In this document: positions 17,343-26,191 of the stretch, piece after piece
Layout of the letters: the number at the start of each line of letters is the position of its first letter
How positions within the stretch are numbered: position 1 is the first letter of the stretch
DNA from: JAAZCI01 sp046462535
Lineage (GTDB): Bacteria > Pseudomonadota > Gammaproteobacteria > Cardiobacteriales > Wohlfahrtiimonadaceae
Length of the DNA: 64,000 nucleotides
Direction of reading: 5' to 3'
NCBI GenBank assembly: GCA_046462535.1
Contig: JBKGVF010000022.1
Coordinates: 62,001 to 126,000 of the forward strand
Made by a program: the position numbers and the translations under genes
The notes under the pieces: model-generated
What the model was told of the DNA's origin: nothing
The model's database searches: none
What the model saw: the letters and a program-made list of their open reading frames with translations, nothing else

Positions 17343-17834
17343 ATGTTAAAACGATTAAAAAAGCTTTACGAGACCTACACGCTAAAGGAGCTACGTAAAG
17401 GCCTCTGGATAACCTTGCGTTATATGTTCAAGCCTAAGTTCACTGTTTCATACCCAGAAGAGAAGACACCACAATCGAATCGCTTTAGGGGATTGCACGC
17501 CTTACGTCGCTACCCTAATGGGGAGGAGCGCTGTATCGGCTGTAAGCTCTGTGAAGGGGTCTGTCCTGCACAGGCAATTACCATCGATACTGAAGAGCGA
17601 GAGGATGGAACACGACGTACAACACGTTATGATATTGATCTATTTAAGTGCATCTATTGTGGGCTTTGTGAGCAAGCATGCCCGGTAGACTCCATTGTAC
17701 TGACTCGGGTTTTTGAGTACCACATGGAGGAGAAGGGGGACAACTTGATGACAAAAGAGAAGCTATTAGCACTTGGTGATCAGCTAGAAGATCAGATTGC
17801 TGCTGATCGTGCAGTAGATGTTGATAAGTATTAA
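17343..17834 (+). CDS. nuoI: NADH-quinone oxidoreductase subunit I (2x[4Fe-4S])
   Basis: 163 residues with two ferredoxin-type motifs, CIGCKLCEGVCPAQAI (~61-76) and CIYCGLCEQACPVDSI (~100-115), holding clusters N6a and N6b. It carries electrons from NuoG to NuoB. A basic N-terminus anchors it on the membrane arm. ATG at 17343. Confidence 0.97.
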   Translation: MLKRLKKLYETYTLKELRKGLWITLRYMFKPKFTVSYPEEKTPQSNRFRGLHALRRYPNGEERCIGCKLCEGVCPAQAITIDTEEREDGTRRTTRYDIDLFKCIYCGLCEQACPVDSIVLTRVFEYHMEEKGDNLMTKEKLLALGDQLEDQIAADRAVDVDKY

Positions 17835-17846
17835 GGGGTACGCGAA

Positions 17847-18521
17847 ATGTTATTAAAGATATTGTTTTATCTATTCGCTCTAATATTAGTCTATTCGGCT
17901 ATACGAGTGATTAGTGCTAAAAACCCAATGGTGGCCGTGCTGCATCTAGTTTTAGCTTTTATAGCGACGAGTCTGATGTGGTTTCTTATTGAGGCTGAGT
18001 TTTTAGCGCTCTCCTTAATCATTATCTATTGTGGCGCAGTGATGGTCTTCTTCCTCTTTGCCGTGATGATGCTTGATATCCCATATGCAACAGTTAAGGA
18101 TGGCTTTACACGATTTATGCCTCTTGGTGTCGTGGTAGCAGCAGTCATTATTTTAGAGATGGTAGTCGTAGCGTCAGGTAAAAATGGCTTATTAGCATTG
18201 CTCTATAGTGATGCATTTACCCAAGAGATGGGGAGTAATTCCGCTAATGGAAATGCTTATGATCTAGGTATGTTGCTCTACACTGAGTATCTATATGCCA
18301 TTGAGATTGTGGCTCTAATTCTTTTATCGGCAATGATTGTCGCAATACGTCTAACACAGCGCAGTGGCCCCTTAAGAAGAAAGGATGTCAATGTCTCTAA
18401 GCAGATCGCTGTTGATCCTTCGACACGCGTCGAGGTGATTAGCATGCCCTCATCAACAATGGCTCCTTATGCAGCAGATGGGTCGGATGAGGTGAGCAAC
18501 AATAAGGAGGAGCAGAAATGA
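17847..18521 (+). CDS. nuoJ: NADH-quinone oxidoreductase subunit J
   Basis: 224 residues with five hydrophobic helices. The TM3 region AEFLALSLIIIYCGAVMVFF, around which complex I undergoes conformational change, is evident. The hydrophilic C-terminal tail after ~residue 175 is cytoplasmic. ATG at 17847 follows AAGGGG. The stop overlaps the nuoK start (ATGA). Confidence 0.95.
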   Translation: MLLKILFYLFALILVYSAIRVISAKNPMVAVLHLVLAFIATSLMWFLIEAEFLALSLIIIYCGAVMVFFLFAVMMLDIPYATVKDGFTRFMPLGVVVAAVIILEMVVVASGKNGLLALLYSDAFTQEMGSNSANGNAYDLGMLLYTEYLYAIEIVALILLSAMIVAIRLTQRSGPLRRKDVNVSKQIAVDPSTRVEVISMPSSTMAPYAADGSDEVSNNKEEQK

Positions 18522-18826
18522 GTCTAGTATTGACCGATTATGTCATGGTATCCAGCATTCTATTTGGCATCAGCATTGCAGGGGTTTTTATTAATAGAAA
18601 GAATCTGATTGTACTGCTTATGTGTATTGAGATGATGCTGCTCTCAACGAGTATTCTTTTTGTAGCGTTCTCAAAATTTTCAGGAGATCTACATGGACAG
18701 ATCTTTGTCTTCTTCACTCTTGCGGTAGCCGCAGCAGAAGCAGCAATCGGATTGGCGATTTTAATCTTAGTCTTTAGAAATCGTAAAGAGATTAATGTTG
18801 ATGAGTTAAGCGAGATGAGGGGTTAA
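18518..18826 (+). CDS. nuoK: NADH-quinone oxidoreductase subunit K
   Basis: 102 residues, three membrane helices, with the two conserved buried glutamates visible in CIEMMLLS and AAAEAAIGLAIL. An MrpC-like component of the proton path. It has a strong ribosome binding site (AAGGAGGAG) inside the end of nuoJ and a 4-base overlap. Confidence 0.96.
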   Translation: MSLVLTDYVMVSSILFGISIAGVFINRKNLIVLLMCIEMMLLSTSILFVAFSKFSGDLHGQIFVFFTLAVAAAEAAIGLAILILVFRNRKEINVDELSEMRG

Positions 18827-18828
18827 AG

Positions 18829-20814
18829 ATGAAGTTAATCTATATTTTAATTGTTTTATTGCCCCTATTAGGTTCAGCAATATCGGGCCTTTTCTGCCGT
18901 GTTATTAGTAATCGTGTTGCACATACGGTAACTATCTTATTGGTGGGAGTTGCAGCGATTCTATCTGGGTATTCTCTCAATTATCATCTCCAAGGAGGTG
19001 AGGTATTTAATGAGAATCTCTACACTTGGATGGATACAGGGAATATCGCAGTTGGGGTCGGCTTTCTAGTGGATAACCTTACCGCGATGATGATGGTAGT
19101 TGTCACTTCAGTCTCACTATTAGTTCATATCTTCTCAGTGGGTTATATGAAGGGGGATGCTGGCTATAATCGCTTCTTTAGCTATATCTCACTCTTCACC
19201 TTCTCCATGTTGATGCTGGTAATGTCTAATAACTTTATGCAGCTCTTCTTTGGTTGGGAGGCGGTGGGCTTAGTCTCTTATCTCCTAATTGGCTTCTGGT
19301 TTAAGCGTCCAACGGCAATTTTTGCCAATATGAAGGCCTTTTTAGTTAACCGAGTTGGTGACTTTGGTTTCTTGATTGGTATTGCATCTGTGGTTCTCTT
19401 AACAGGAGCGTTACAGTATGATGAGGTCTTTCTTGCTTTGCAGGGAGAGGGTATTGAAGCGGCAACCTTTAGCTTTTTAGGGCGGGAGTGGAATATCGTT
19501 ACTTTTGCTGCCGTATTCCTTTTTGTGGGTGCGATGGGTAAATCGGCACAAGTTCCACTTCATGTTTGGTTACCTGACTCTATGGAGGGGCCAACCCCAA
19601 TTTCGGCATTAATTCACGCAGCGACGATGGTGACAGCGGGGATTTTCATGGTGGCACGGATGTCACCTCTCTATGAGCTTTCGACATCGGCGCTCTCATT
19701 GGTAATTATTATTGGTGCAATCACGGCACTCTTTATGGGAATTCTGGGTATCTTCCAGAATGACATTAAGCGGGTGGTGGCATACTCTACAATTTCACAA
19801 TTGGGGTATATGACGGTGGCACTTGGTGCATCGGTCTACTCATTAGCTGCTTTCCACTTAGCGACACACGCCTTCTTTAAAGCGTTGCTCTTCTTGGGAG
19901 CGGGATCGGTCATTATTGGTATGAATCATGGCCAGGATATGCGCTATATGGGAGGATTACGCAAACATATGCCCATCACTTGGATTACCACGCTACTAGG
20001 TGCGCTTGCATTAATTGGTACTCCGCTCTTTTCAGGATTTTACTCTAAAGAGGGGATTGTCATGGCGGTAGGGCATAGTGAACTATTTGGTAGTGGTTTT
20101 GCTTCATTCGCCCTACAAGCTGGGATCTTAATCACAGCCTTCTATACCTTTAGAATGTACTTCTTAGTCTTTCATGGAGAGGAGCGATTTAAGGTTGATC
20201 CTAATACAGATGGGGCAACGGAAGGTATTTTGCCGACCAAACCGCAGGAATCACCATTTGTAGTGTGGTTCCCTTTAGTGGCATTAGCTGTTCCTTCAGT
20301 AGTTTTAGGGCTCTTTATTGCTGAGCCGATCTTCTCTGGTGCCTTCTTAGAGGGGATTGTGCAAGATAATCGTGAGGTAATGCAGGCGGTCTATAAAGAT
20401 TATGATTCAATCTTTGGTATGGTTGCCCATGCTTTTACAACGTTACCGCTCTATTTAACGATTGCTGGAGTTGTCGGAGCGTGGTTTGTATATACCCGTC
20501 GTCCTGATTTAGAGAAGAAGGGTTTCTCATTCCTTGAGCGTATTGGATTGATGCCGCTGTTTGAGAATAACTACTATTTTGACAAGATTAATCAAAAAGT
20601 ATTTGCACAGGGCTCAATTAATACAGGGCGTCTTCTCTGGCAAAAGATTGATGAGGGCTTAATAGATAGAGGACTTGTCTTCGGATTCTCCCGTTTAGCG
20701 TCTGCTTGTGGGGGTATTGTACGGAAAATACAGACAGGCTATCTCTATCATTCAGCATTTATTATGATTCTTGGTCTGTTGGCATTAATGTCGTGGGCTG
20801 TTTTATTTAACTAG
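18829..20814 (+). CDS. nuoL: NADH-quinone oxidoreductase subunit L (antiporter-like)
   Basis: 661 residues with about 16 hydrophobic segments. Conserved elements are the TM5 glutamate in FFGWEAVGLVSYLLIGFW, the lysine in MGKSAQVPLHVWLPDSMEGP and the histidine-rich HLATHAFFKALLFL. The C-terminus includes the long lateral helix that spans the membrane arm. Proton-pumping subunit at the distal end. Confidence 0.96.
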   Translation: MKLIYILIVLLPLLGSAISGLFCRVISNRVAHTVTILLVGVAAILSGYSLNYHLQGGEVFNENLYTWMDTGNIAVGVGFLVDNLTAMMMVVVTSVSLLVHIFSVGYMKGDAGYNRFFSYISLFTFSMLMLVMSNNFMQLFFGWEAVGLVSYLLIGFWFKRPTAIFANMKAFLVNRVGDFGFLIGIASVVLLTGALQYDEVFLALQGEGIEAATFSFLGREWNIVTFAAVFLFVGAMGKSAQVPLHVWLPDSMEGPTPISALIHAATMVTAGIFMVARMSPLYELSTSALSLVIIIGAITALFMGILGIFQNDIKRVVAYSTISQLGYMTVALGASVYSLAAFHLATHAFFKALLFLGAGSVIIGMNHGQDMRYMGGLRKHMPITWITTLLGALALIGTPLFSGFYSKEGIVMAVGHSELFGSGFASFALQAGILITAFYTFRMYFLVFHGEERFKVDPNTDGATEGILPTKPQESPFVVWFPLVALAVPSVVLGLFIAEPIFSGAFLEGIVQDNREVMQAVYKDYDSIFGMVAHAFTTLPLYLTIAGVVGAWFVYTRRPDLEKKGFSFLERIGLMPLFENNYYFDKINQKVFAQGSINTGRLLWQKIDEGLIDRGLVFGFSRLASACGGIVRKIQTGYLYHSAFIMILGLLALMSWAVLFN

Positions 20815-20823
20815 GGACGAGTA

Positions 20824-22353
20824 ATGAATACAGTACATTGGTTAAGTTTAGTTATTTGGTTGCCAATCATTGGTGGATTGGTGGTGCTGGCAGCAGGGAA
20901 TAGTTCAGCGGCACGTACACGTTGGCTCTCGCTCTTTGTTGCCGTCCTAACGTTTATAGTCTCTTTGCCGCTAGCGACCTCATTTAATGCTGCAGAGGCA
21001 GGGATGCAATTTGTTGTCCATTATGATTGGATCCCACAAATTAATGCTTTCTACCATTTAGGGGTTGATGGGTTTTCAATGCCCTTTATTCTGCTAACCA
21101 CCTTTATTACGATTATTGTGGTAATTGCAGGTTGGCAGGTGATTAAGGATCGTCCTCATCAATACTTTGCGGCCTTCTTAATCTTAGAGGGATTGATGAA
21201 TGGTATCTTTGCATCGATGGATGGTTTACTCTTCTACCTCTTCTTTGAGGCGATGCTGATCCCAATGTTCCTTATTATTGGTGTGTGGGGTGGTCCTGGC
21301 CGAATTGTTGCAGCACTGAAGTTTTTCCTCTACACCTTCTTAGGATCAATCTTCCTCTTAGTTGCACTGATTTATCTCTATCTACAAGTGGGAACATTTG
21401 AGATTGCAGAGTTTCATAAGCTCGCCTTTGAGTTAGATCCTGCAACTCAGAAGTGGTTATTCTTTGCCTTCTTGGCAGGGTTTGCGGTAAAAGTCCCGAT
21501 GTGGCCTGTGCATACATGGTTACCATCGGCACACGTAGAGGCTCCAACAGGTGGGTCCGTCGTATTAGCGGCGATCACCCTAAAGATTGGTGGTTATGGT
21601 TTTGTCCGATTTATTCTGCCGATTGTCCCCTTAGGTGCGGAAGCTTATGCTTGGTTAGTGATCGGCTTAAGCTTAGTGGCTATTGTCTATATCTCATTAG
21701 TAGCTTTGGTTCAGAGTGATATGAAGAAGATGATTGCATACTCATCGATCGCACATATGGGTTTTGTAACCTTAGGATTCCTCATTCCCTTTGGTATCGC
21801 AGCTAATGCTGGTGGCTCATTTGCAGGGGCAAAGATGGCGCTACAAGGGGGGATGATGCAGATGATATCCCATGGTTTTATCTCCGCGGCGATGTTCTTA
21901 GCGATAGGGGTACTCTATGATCGTGTACACTCACGTGAAATTGCTGATTATGGAGGGGTCATTAATAGCATGCCTGTCTTTGGTGCGTTCTTTATCTTTT
22001 TTGCCATGGCGAATTCAGGCTTACCTGGAACCTCAGGGTTTATTGGGGAGTTTTGGGTAATCATTTCAAGCTTCCACTATGGGATTTATGTTGCATTAGC
22101 GACGGCACTAGGGTTGATTCTTAGCGCAGCATATAACTTATGGTTAGCTAAGCGTGTCATTTTAGGTGAAGCAACCCATAAACATATTCAGGAGCTTAGC
22201 GATATTACACCGCGAGAGTGGTTACTTTTAGGCTCACTTTCAGTACTTATTATTCTGTTAGGAATTTGGCCTCAACCAATTGCCGAAATTATGCAGCCTA
22301 CAATTGATGGTCTTTTGAATCACTTAGAAGCTGTTACAGGCATGCAAGGTTAA
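20824..22353 (+). CDS. nuoM: NADH-quinone oxidoreductase subunit M (antiporter-like)
   Basis: 509 residues, about 14 helices. The conserved proton-path glutamate is in LFYLFFEAMLIPMFLIIGVW, and the lysine/histidine block is FAVKVPMWPVHTWLPSAHVE. AYSSIAHMGFVTLG and SGLPGTSGFIGEFW are further family signatures. It lies 9 bases after nuoL and 11 before nuoN. Confidence 0.96.
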   Translation: MNTVHWLSLVIWLPIIGGLVVLAAGNSSAARTRWLSLFVAVLTFIVSLPLATSFNAAEAGMQFVVHYDWIPQINAFYHLGVDGFSMPFILLTTFITIIVVIAGWQVIKDRPHQYFAAFLILEGLMNGIFASMDGLLFYLFFEAMLIPMFLIIGVWGGPGRIVAALKFFLYTFLGSIFLLVALIYLYLQVGTFEIAEFHKLAFELDPATQKWLFFAFLAGFAVKVPMWPVHTWLPSAHVEAPTGGSVVLAAITLKIGGYGFVRFILPIVPLGAEAYAWLVIGLSLVAIVYISLVALVQSDMKKMIAYSSIAHMGFVTLGFLIPFGIAANAGGSFAGAKMALQGGMMQMISHGFISAAMFLAIGVLYDRVHSREIADYGGVINSMPVFGAFFIFFAMANSGLPGTSGFIGEFWVIISSFHYGIYVALATALGLILSAAYNLWLAKRVILGEATHKHIQELSDITPREWLLLGSLSVLIILLGIWPQPIAEIMQPTIDGLLNHLEAVTGMQG

Positions 22354-22364
22354 AGGAAATATAA

Positions 22365-23864
22365 ATGACAAACATGGAACTTTCGCTATTAGATTTTATG
22401 ATCGTCATGCCAGAGATATTTATGTTGGCGATGATCCTAATCTTGTTATTAGTAGAGGTCTTCTCTAAAAAGACAAATCAAGCCTTACTCTATGGTCTAA
22501 GCTTAGTAACCCTCTTAGGTGCGGGTATTTTAGCAGTCAATCAATATAACCTTGATGTTGGCGAGATGGCTTCGCTCTTTAGTGTGGAGAATATCGATCA
22601 GCAGGTTAATTATTGGTATGGGGAGTTAGCACACTCAAAAACTATTAGTTTTATTAAGTTGGCTATTGTTGTTGTTGTGGCAATAGGGTTAATCTACAGT
22701 TATCCCCGCTTAGAGGATGAAGGGTTAGCTCAGGTGGAGTTCTACATACTCACACTACTGAGCACCTTAGGGATGTTAGTTCTTGTCTCAAGTGCTAGTA
22801 TGCTCACTATCTATCTTGGCTTAGAGCTTATGTCTCTTCCTCTTTATGGATTGGTTGCTCTAAATCGTAAAAGTAGCCGAGGTACGGAAGCTGCAATGAA
22901 GTACTTTGTGATGGGGGCAATGGCATCGGGGATTCTCCTCTTTGGTATTGCACTCCTATATGGGGCGACTGGTAGCTTTAAATTAGAAGATATTGCGAAT
23001 GCATTAGTAGGTTTAGCTCAGAGTGAACATGCCGCTGTAGCAAATAAGTTATTAGTCTTCTCTGCTGTCTTTATTGTGGTGGGGACCGTCTTTAAAGTAG
23101 GTGCCGCTCCGTTCCACTCTTGGGTGCCAGATGTGTATGAAGGATCACCTATTCCAGTGGCCATGTTTATTGGAGCAGCACCAAAAATTGCCGCATTAGT
23201 AATGGGCGCACTGCTTTTAATGAAAGGGCTCTATAATATAGCTTTAGAGTGGCAGGTAATGCTCTCTGCTGTGGCAATAATCTCCTTCATTTTGGGTAAT
23301 CTTGTTGCATTGCGTCAAGAGAAATTAAGAAGAATGTTGGGGTATTCTGCTATTTCACATGCAGGGTTTATCTTATTAGGACTCTTTGTTGATGAGCAAG
23401 GATACTCTTCAGGGCTTTTCTATGCGATAACATATGCGTTAACAACAGTAGCCGGATTTGGATTTATTCTACTTCTTAAGAATGGAGATGAGGCGATTGA
23501 GTATATTAATGAGCTGAAGGGCTTTGGTCGCAAAAATCCTTGGCTAGCTATTTTAATGGCAGGTGTGATGTTATCGATGGGGGGTATTCCCTTCTTAGTT
23601 GGTTTCCAGGCTAAATTACTTGTTCTGGTGAGTGCCTTTAAGGCGGGCTATATCTATACTGTTATTATTGGATTAGTGATGTCGGTTATTGGTCTCTACT
23701 ACTATCTAAGAGTAATTAAAGTGCTCTTCTTTGATGAGTTAACTGAAGAGGATAATATTCGGGTCGTTGCTCCCAATCGAGTATTGGTACTCTTCTCTGC
23801 GAATGTGATCTTGCTTGCATTACTTGGGATCTATCCAGATGCAATCTTGAGTTATATCTTTTAA
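22365..23864 (+). CDS. nuoN: NADH-quinone oxidoreductase subunit N (antiporter-like)
   Basis: 499 residues, about 14 helices. Family signatures are YLGLELMSLPLYGLVAL, FKVGAAPFHSWVPDVYEGSP and LGYSAISHAGFILLG. Last gene of the operon; a strong terminator begins 37 bases after its stop. ATG 22365 is preceded by AAGGA; a second in-frame ATG (22374) is possible. Confidence 0.96.
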   Translation: MTNMELSLLDFMIVMPEIFMLAMILILLLVEVFSKKTNQALLYGLSLVTLLGAGILAVNQYNLDVGEMASLFSVENIDQQVNYWYGELAHSKTISFIKLAIVVVVAIGLIYSYPRLEDEGLAQVEFYILTLLSTLGMLVLVSSASMLTIYLGLELMSLPLYGLVALNRKSSRGTEAAMKYFVMGAMASGILLFGIALLYGATGSFKLEDIANALVGLAQSEHAAVANKLLVFSAVFIVVGTVFKVGAAPFHSWVPDVYEGSPIPVAMFIGAAPKIAALVMGALLLMKGLYNIALEWQVMLSAVAIISFILGNLVALRQEKLRRMLGYSAISHAGFILLGLFVDEQGYSSGLFYAITYALTTVAGFGFILLLKNGDEAIEYINELKGFGRKNPWLAILMAGVMLSMGGIPFLVGFQAKLLVLVSAFKAGYIYTVIIGLVMSVIGLYYYLRVIKVLFFDELTEEDNIRVVAPNRVLVLFSANVILLALLGIYPDAILSYIF

Positions 23865-23900
23865 CGGTTACAAGCAGGTAGAAGACCTGACAATTAGAGA

Positions 23901-23934
23901 AGCCATCTACCCTTAGGGGGAGATGGCTTTTTTC
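23901..23934 (+). terminator. Terminator of the nuo operon
   Basis: AGCCATCT (23901-23908) pairs with AGATGGCT (23921-23928), extended by inner CCC/GGG pairs, and is followed by seven T residues. It ends the nuoA-N transcript. Confidence 0.9.
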
Positions 23935-23981
23935 TGCCTATTCTACTTCTTAAATTAATAGGAAGTGGGGGAATGGGGCAT

Positions 23982-24020
23982 AAAAAGAGCCTAGTACCGT
24001 CTCTGTACTAGGCTCTTTTT
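23982..24020. terminator. Bidirectional terminator, mainly for tsf
   Basis: A perfect 16-bp stem (23982-23997 with 24005-24020, core GAGCCTAGTAC) with a 7-base loop, bounded by A5 and T5. On the minus strand it ends rpsB-tsf; on the plus strand it backs up the nuo terminator. Confidence 0.9.
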
Positions 24021-24047
24021 CTAATAGTACTTACTGTAGGGGAGGGG

Positions 24048-24917
24048 TTAGTTGCCTAACTGCTCCATTACTTCAGTAGCAAAATCTGTCTCTTCAACCT
24101 CGACACCTTCACCTAGCTCGAAACGAACAAAGGCATTTGCTGAGGCATCTTTAGATTTTAAGAGCTTATCGATTGTTAAATCAGGATCTTTAACGAAGGG
24201 TTGACCTAGAAGTGTAATCTCTTCTAAGAATTTACGCATTCTACCCTCAATCATCTTCTCTTGAATATTCTCAGGACGACCGGATTCTTTTGCCTGTGCG
24301 GTGAAGATATCACGCTCTCTAGCGAGTACATCTTGAGGGGCATCATCTGCGCTGACACAGGTAGGATTTGAAGCGGCAACATGCATTGCAATATCGTGAA
24401 GTAACTCATCATCATCTGAGTTAATATCAACAATAGCTGCGATGCGTACACCGTGAACATAAGCGCCGATTTTACCTTTAGCTTCGAGGCTCTCAAGACG
24501 ACGAACGGTAATATTTTCACCGATCTTTGCAATAAGATCACGACGCGCTTCATCTACCGTTTGCTCACCGATCTTTAGCGTGGCAAGATCATCAACTGAT
24601 TGAGCACGATTTTCGAAGGCAAGATCAGCTACTTGATTAGCGAAATTGATGAAATCTTCATTTTTAGTTACGAAGTCTGTTTCGCAGTTAACTTCGACAA
24701 TGACACCAAATTTATCATCATTGCGGATAATCAGGGCACCTTCAGCCGCAGCACGTCCAGACTTTTTATCTGCATTTGCTTGACCGCTTTTGCGCATTAA
24801 CTCAATAGCTGCTTCGATATCACCCGCAGTCTCGGTTAATGCTTTTTTACACTCCATCATACCGGAACCAGTACGATCACGGAGTTCTTTTACCATGGCA
24901 GCTGTAATTTTAGCCAT
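24048..24917 (-). CDS. tsf: Elongation factor Ts
   Basis: 289 residues. The N-terminal UBA-like domain carries VKELRDRTGSGMMECKKAL (~9-27). The core that inserts into EF-Tu includes CETDFVTKNEDF (~77-88). The coiled-coil and C-terminal module follow. It exchanges GDP for GTP on EF-Tu. It is downstream of rpsB, the common bacterial order; pyrH and frr, which often follow, do not. Confidence 0.97.
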   Translation of the reverse strand: MAKITAAMVKELRDRTGSGMMECKKALTETAGDIEAAIELMRKSGQANADKKSGRAAAEGALIIRNDDKFGVIVEVNCETDFVTKNEDFINFANQVADLAFENRAQSVDDLATLKIGEQTVDEARRDLIAKIGENITVRRLESLEAKGKIGAYVHGVRIAAIVDINSDDDELLHDIAMHVAASNPTCVSADDAPQDVLARERDIFTAQAKESGRPENIQEKMIEGRMRKFLEEITLLGQPFVKDPDLTIDKLLKSKDASANAFVRFELGEGVEVEETDFATEVMEQLGN

Positions 24918-24977
24918 ATATAATACCTCATCTATAAGTTGAATAAACGATTAAAAATAGGGGGATAATTAAGGGAA

Positions 24978-24998
24978 AGGCGATAAAAAATATCGCCT
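24978..24998 (-). terminator. Intercistronic hairpin between rpsB and tsf
   Basis: AGGCGATA (24978-24985) and TATCGCCT (24991-24998) form an 8-bp stem with a 5-base loop, in the 144-base gap between the two genes. On the minus strand only short T runs follow. It may act as a partial terminator or RNA-processing element; an attenuator at the equivalent place is known in E. coli. Function here is inferred. Confidence 0.4.
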
Positions 24999-25061
24999 CT
25001 CAATGTTTAGATCCACCTAACTATTGGTAGCAGGTGGTGATTTGCGAGTTTAGAGAGCTCT

Positions 25062-25850
25062 CTATTCTGCGCTAGCTTCTTCTGAGGGCTCAGCAGTTAC
25101 TGCTTCACTCTCTTCTTTTACCTCTACAAACTCATCTTGAGCAGCGTCGGCAGCAGCAAGCTGAGCGTTAGAGCCACGTCCTTCGATAACCGCATCTGCA
25201 GCTGCTGTTGCGTAGAGTTGAATTGCGCGAATAGCATCATCATTACCTGGGATAACATAGTCGATATCCTGAGGTGAGCTGTTTGTATCAACAACACCGA
25301 TAACAGGAATACCCATCTTCTTCGCTTCTGCTACAGCATTGCTTTCGTAGCCGGTATCAATAATAAAGAGTGCATCAGGAATATTAGGCATCTCTTTGAT
25401 ACCCCCTAAGCTCTTCTCAAGCTTATTAAGTTCACGCTCAAGAAGGATACCCTCTTTTTTTGTTAAGCGCTCTAATGAACCATCTGCTTTCATCTCCTCA
25501 ATTTCGCGTAAGCGACGGATAGAGTTACGAACGGTTTGGAAGTTCGTTAACATTCCACCTAACCAGCGATGGTTTACATAAGGTTGTCCTGCTCTGATTG
25601 CTTGCTCAGTGATAATTTCTGAGGCAGCACGCTTTGTTCCCACAAAGAGGATCCGACCATTTTGAGATGCAATACGTGAGATAAAGCTCATTGCATCATT
25701 GAAGAGGGGGAGTGTCTTCTCTAGGTTGATAATGTGAATCTTTGAGCGGGAGCCAAAGATATATGGTTTCATCTGGGGATTCCAGTAGCGAGTTTGGTGA
25801 CCAAAGTGGACACCTGCTTTTAGCATGTCATGCATTGATACTTTAGACAT
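25062..25850 (-). CDS. rpsB: 30S ribosomal protein S2
   Basis: 262 residues starting MSKVSMHDMLKAGVHFGHQT, the S2 signature. It continues with WNPQMKPYIFGSR and ends with an Ala/Glu-rich acidic tail (~235-262). S2 assembles late on the 30S body with S1. Upstream is an unusually long leader (~210 bases) with its own promoter, consistent with S2 autoregulation known in Gammaproteobacteria. Confidence 0.97.
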   Translation of the reverse strand: MSKVSMHDMLKAGVHFGHQTRYWNPQMKPYIFGSRSKIHIINLEKTLPLFNDAMSFISRIASQNGRILFVGTKRAASEIITEQAIRAGQPYVNHRWLGGMLTNFQTVRNSIRRLREIEEMKADGSLERLTKKEGILLERELNKLEKSLGGIKEMPNIPDALFIIDTGYESNAVAEAKKMGIPVIGVVDTNSSPQDIDYVIPGNDDAIRAIQLYATAAADAVIEGRGSNAQLAAADAAQDEFVEVKEESEAVTAEPSEEASAE

Positions 25851-26064
25851 TTAGATATTCCTTCTATTTAGGGTTGAGCCTCCAAGCCTATTTGAATGAA
25901 CTCGTTGCTAAGCGTTAAAACCTAACAAAAAGCACCCATATTCAAACGAATTAAGCTTGTGAGTAATTTTATTGATAAAAATGGATCGCCATTGGATGAC
26001 GACTTCCTTAAATCTCTACACTTCTACCTCACTACCAAGTTAAAGGGCAGAAAAAGTGTAGAAG
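25851..26064 (-). promoter_or_regulatory. rpsB mRNA leader (putative S2 autoregulatory region)
   Basis: About 210 transcribed bases lie between the predicted start site (~26064) and the rpsB ATG. In Gammaproteobacteria the rpsB leader folds into a conserved structure bound by S2 to repress rpsB-tsf. Length and place fit; I did not fold it. The whole rpsB-hemE gap (25851-26191, 341 bases) holds this leader plus the two divergent promoters and no gene that I can support. Confidence 0.45.
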
Positions 26065-26070
26065 CAAAGT

Positions 26071-26100
26071 ATTATATAGGAGATGCCTATTAAAGACCAA
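26071..26100 (-). promoter_or_regulatory. rpsB promoter
   Basis: Minus-strand TTGGTC (26095-26100) and a perfect TATAAT (26071-26076), spaced 18 bases, place transcription start near 26064. Confidence 0.6.
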
Positions 26101-26136
26101 CTATTCTTTCTCTGCTATCCAAGCCTCTTGTTGGTA

Positions 26137-26145
26137 TGGTACAAT
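26137..26145 (+). promoter_or_regulatory. Extended -10 promoter of hemE
   Basis: TGG followed by TACAAT (26140-26145) forms an extended -10 element, 46 bases before the hemE start. No good -35 is seen, as is usual for extended -10 promoters. It diverges from the rpsB promoter. Confidence 0.42.
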
Positions 26146-26191
26146 TTGATAGGGAATTATAATGAATTTTAACTAGGGAATATAAAATAAG

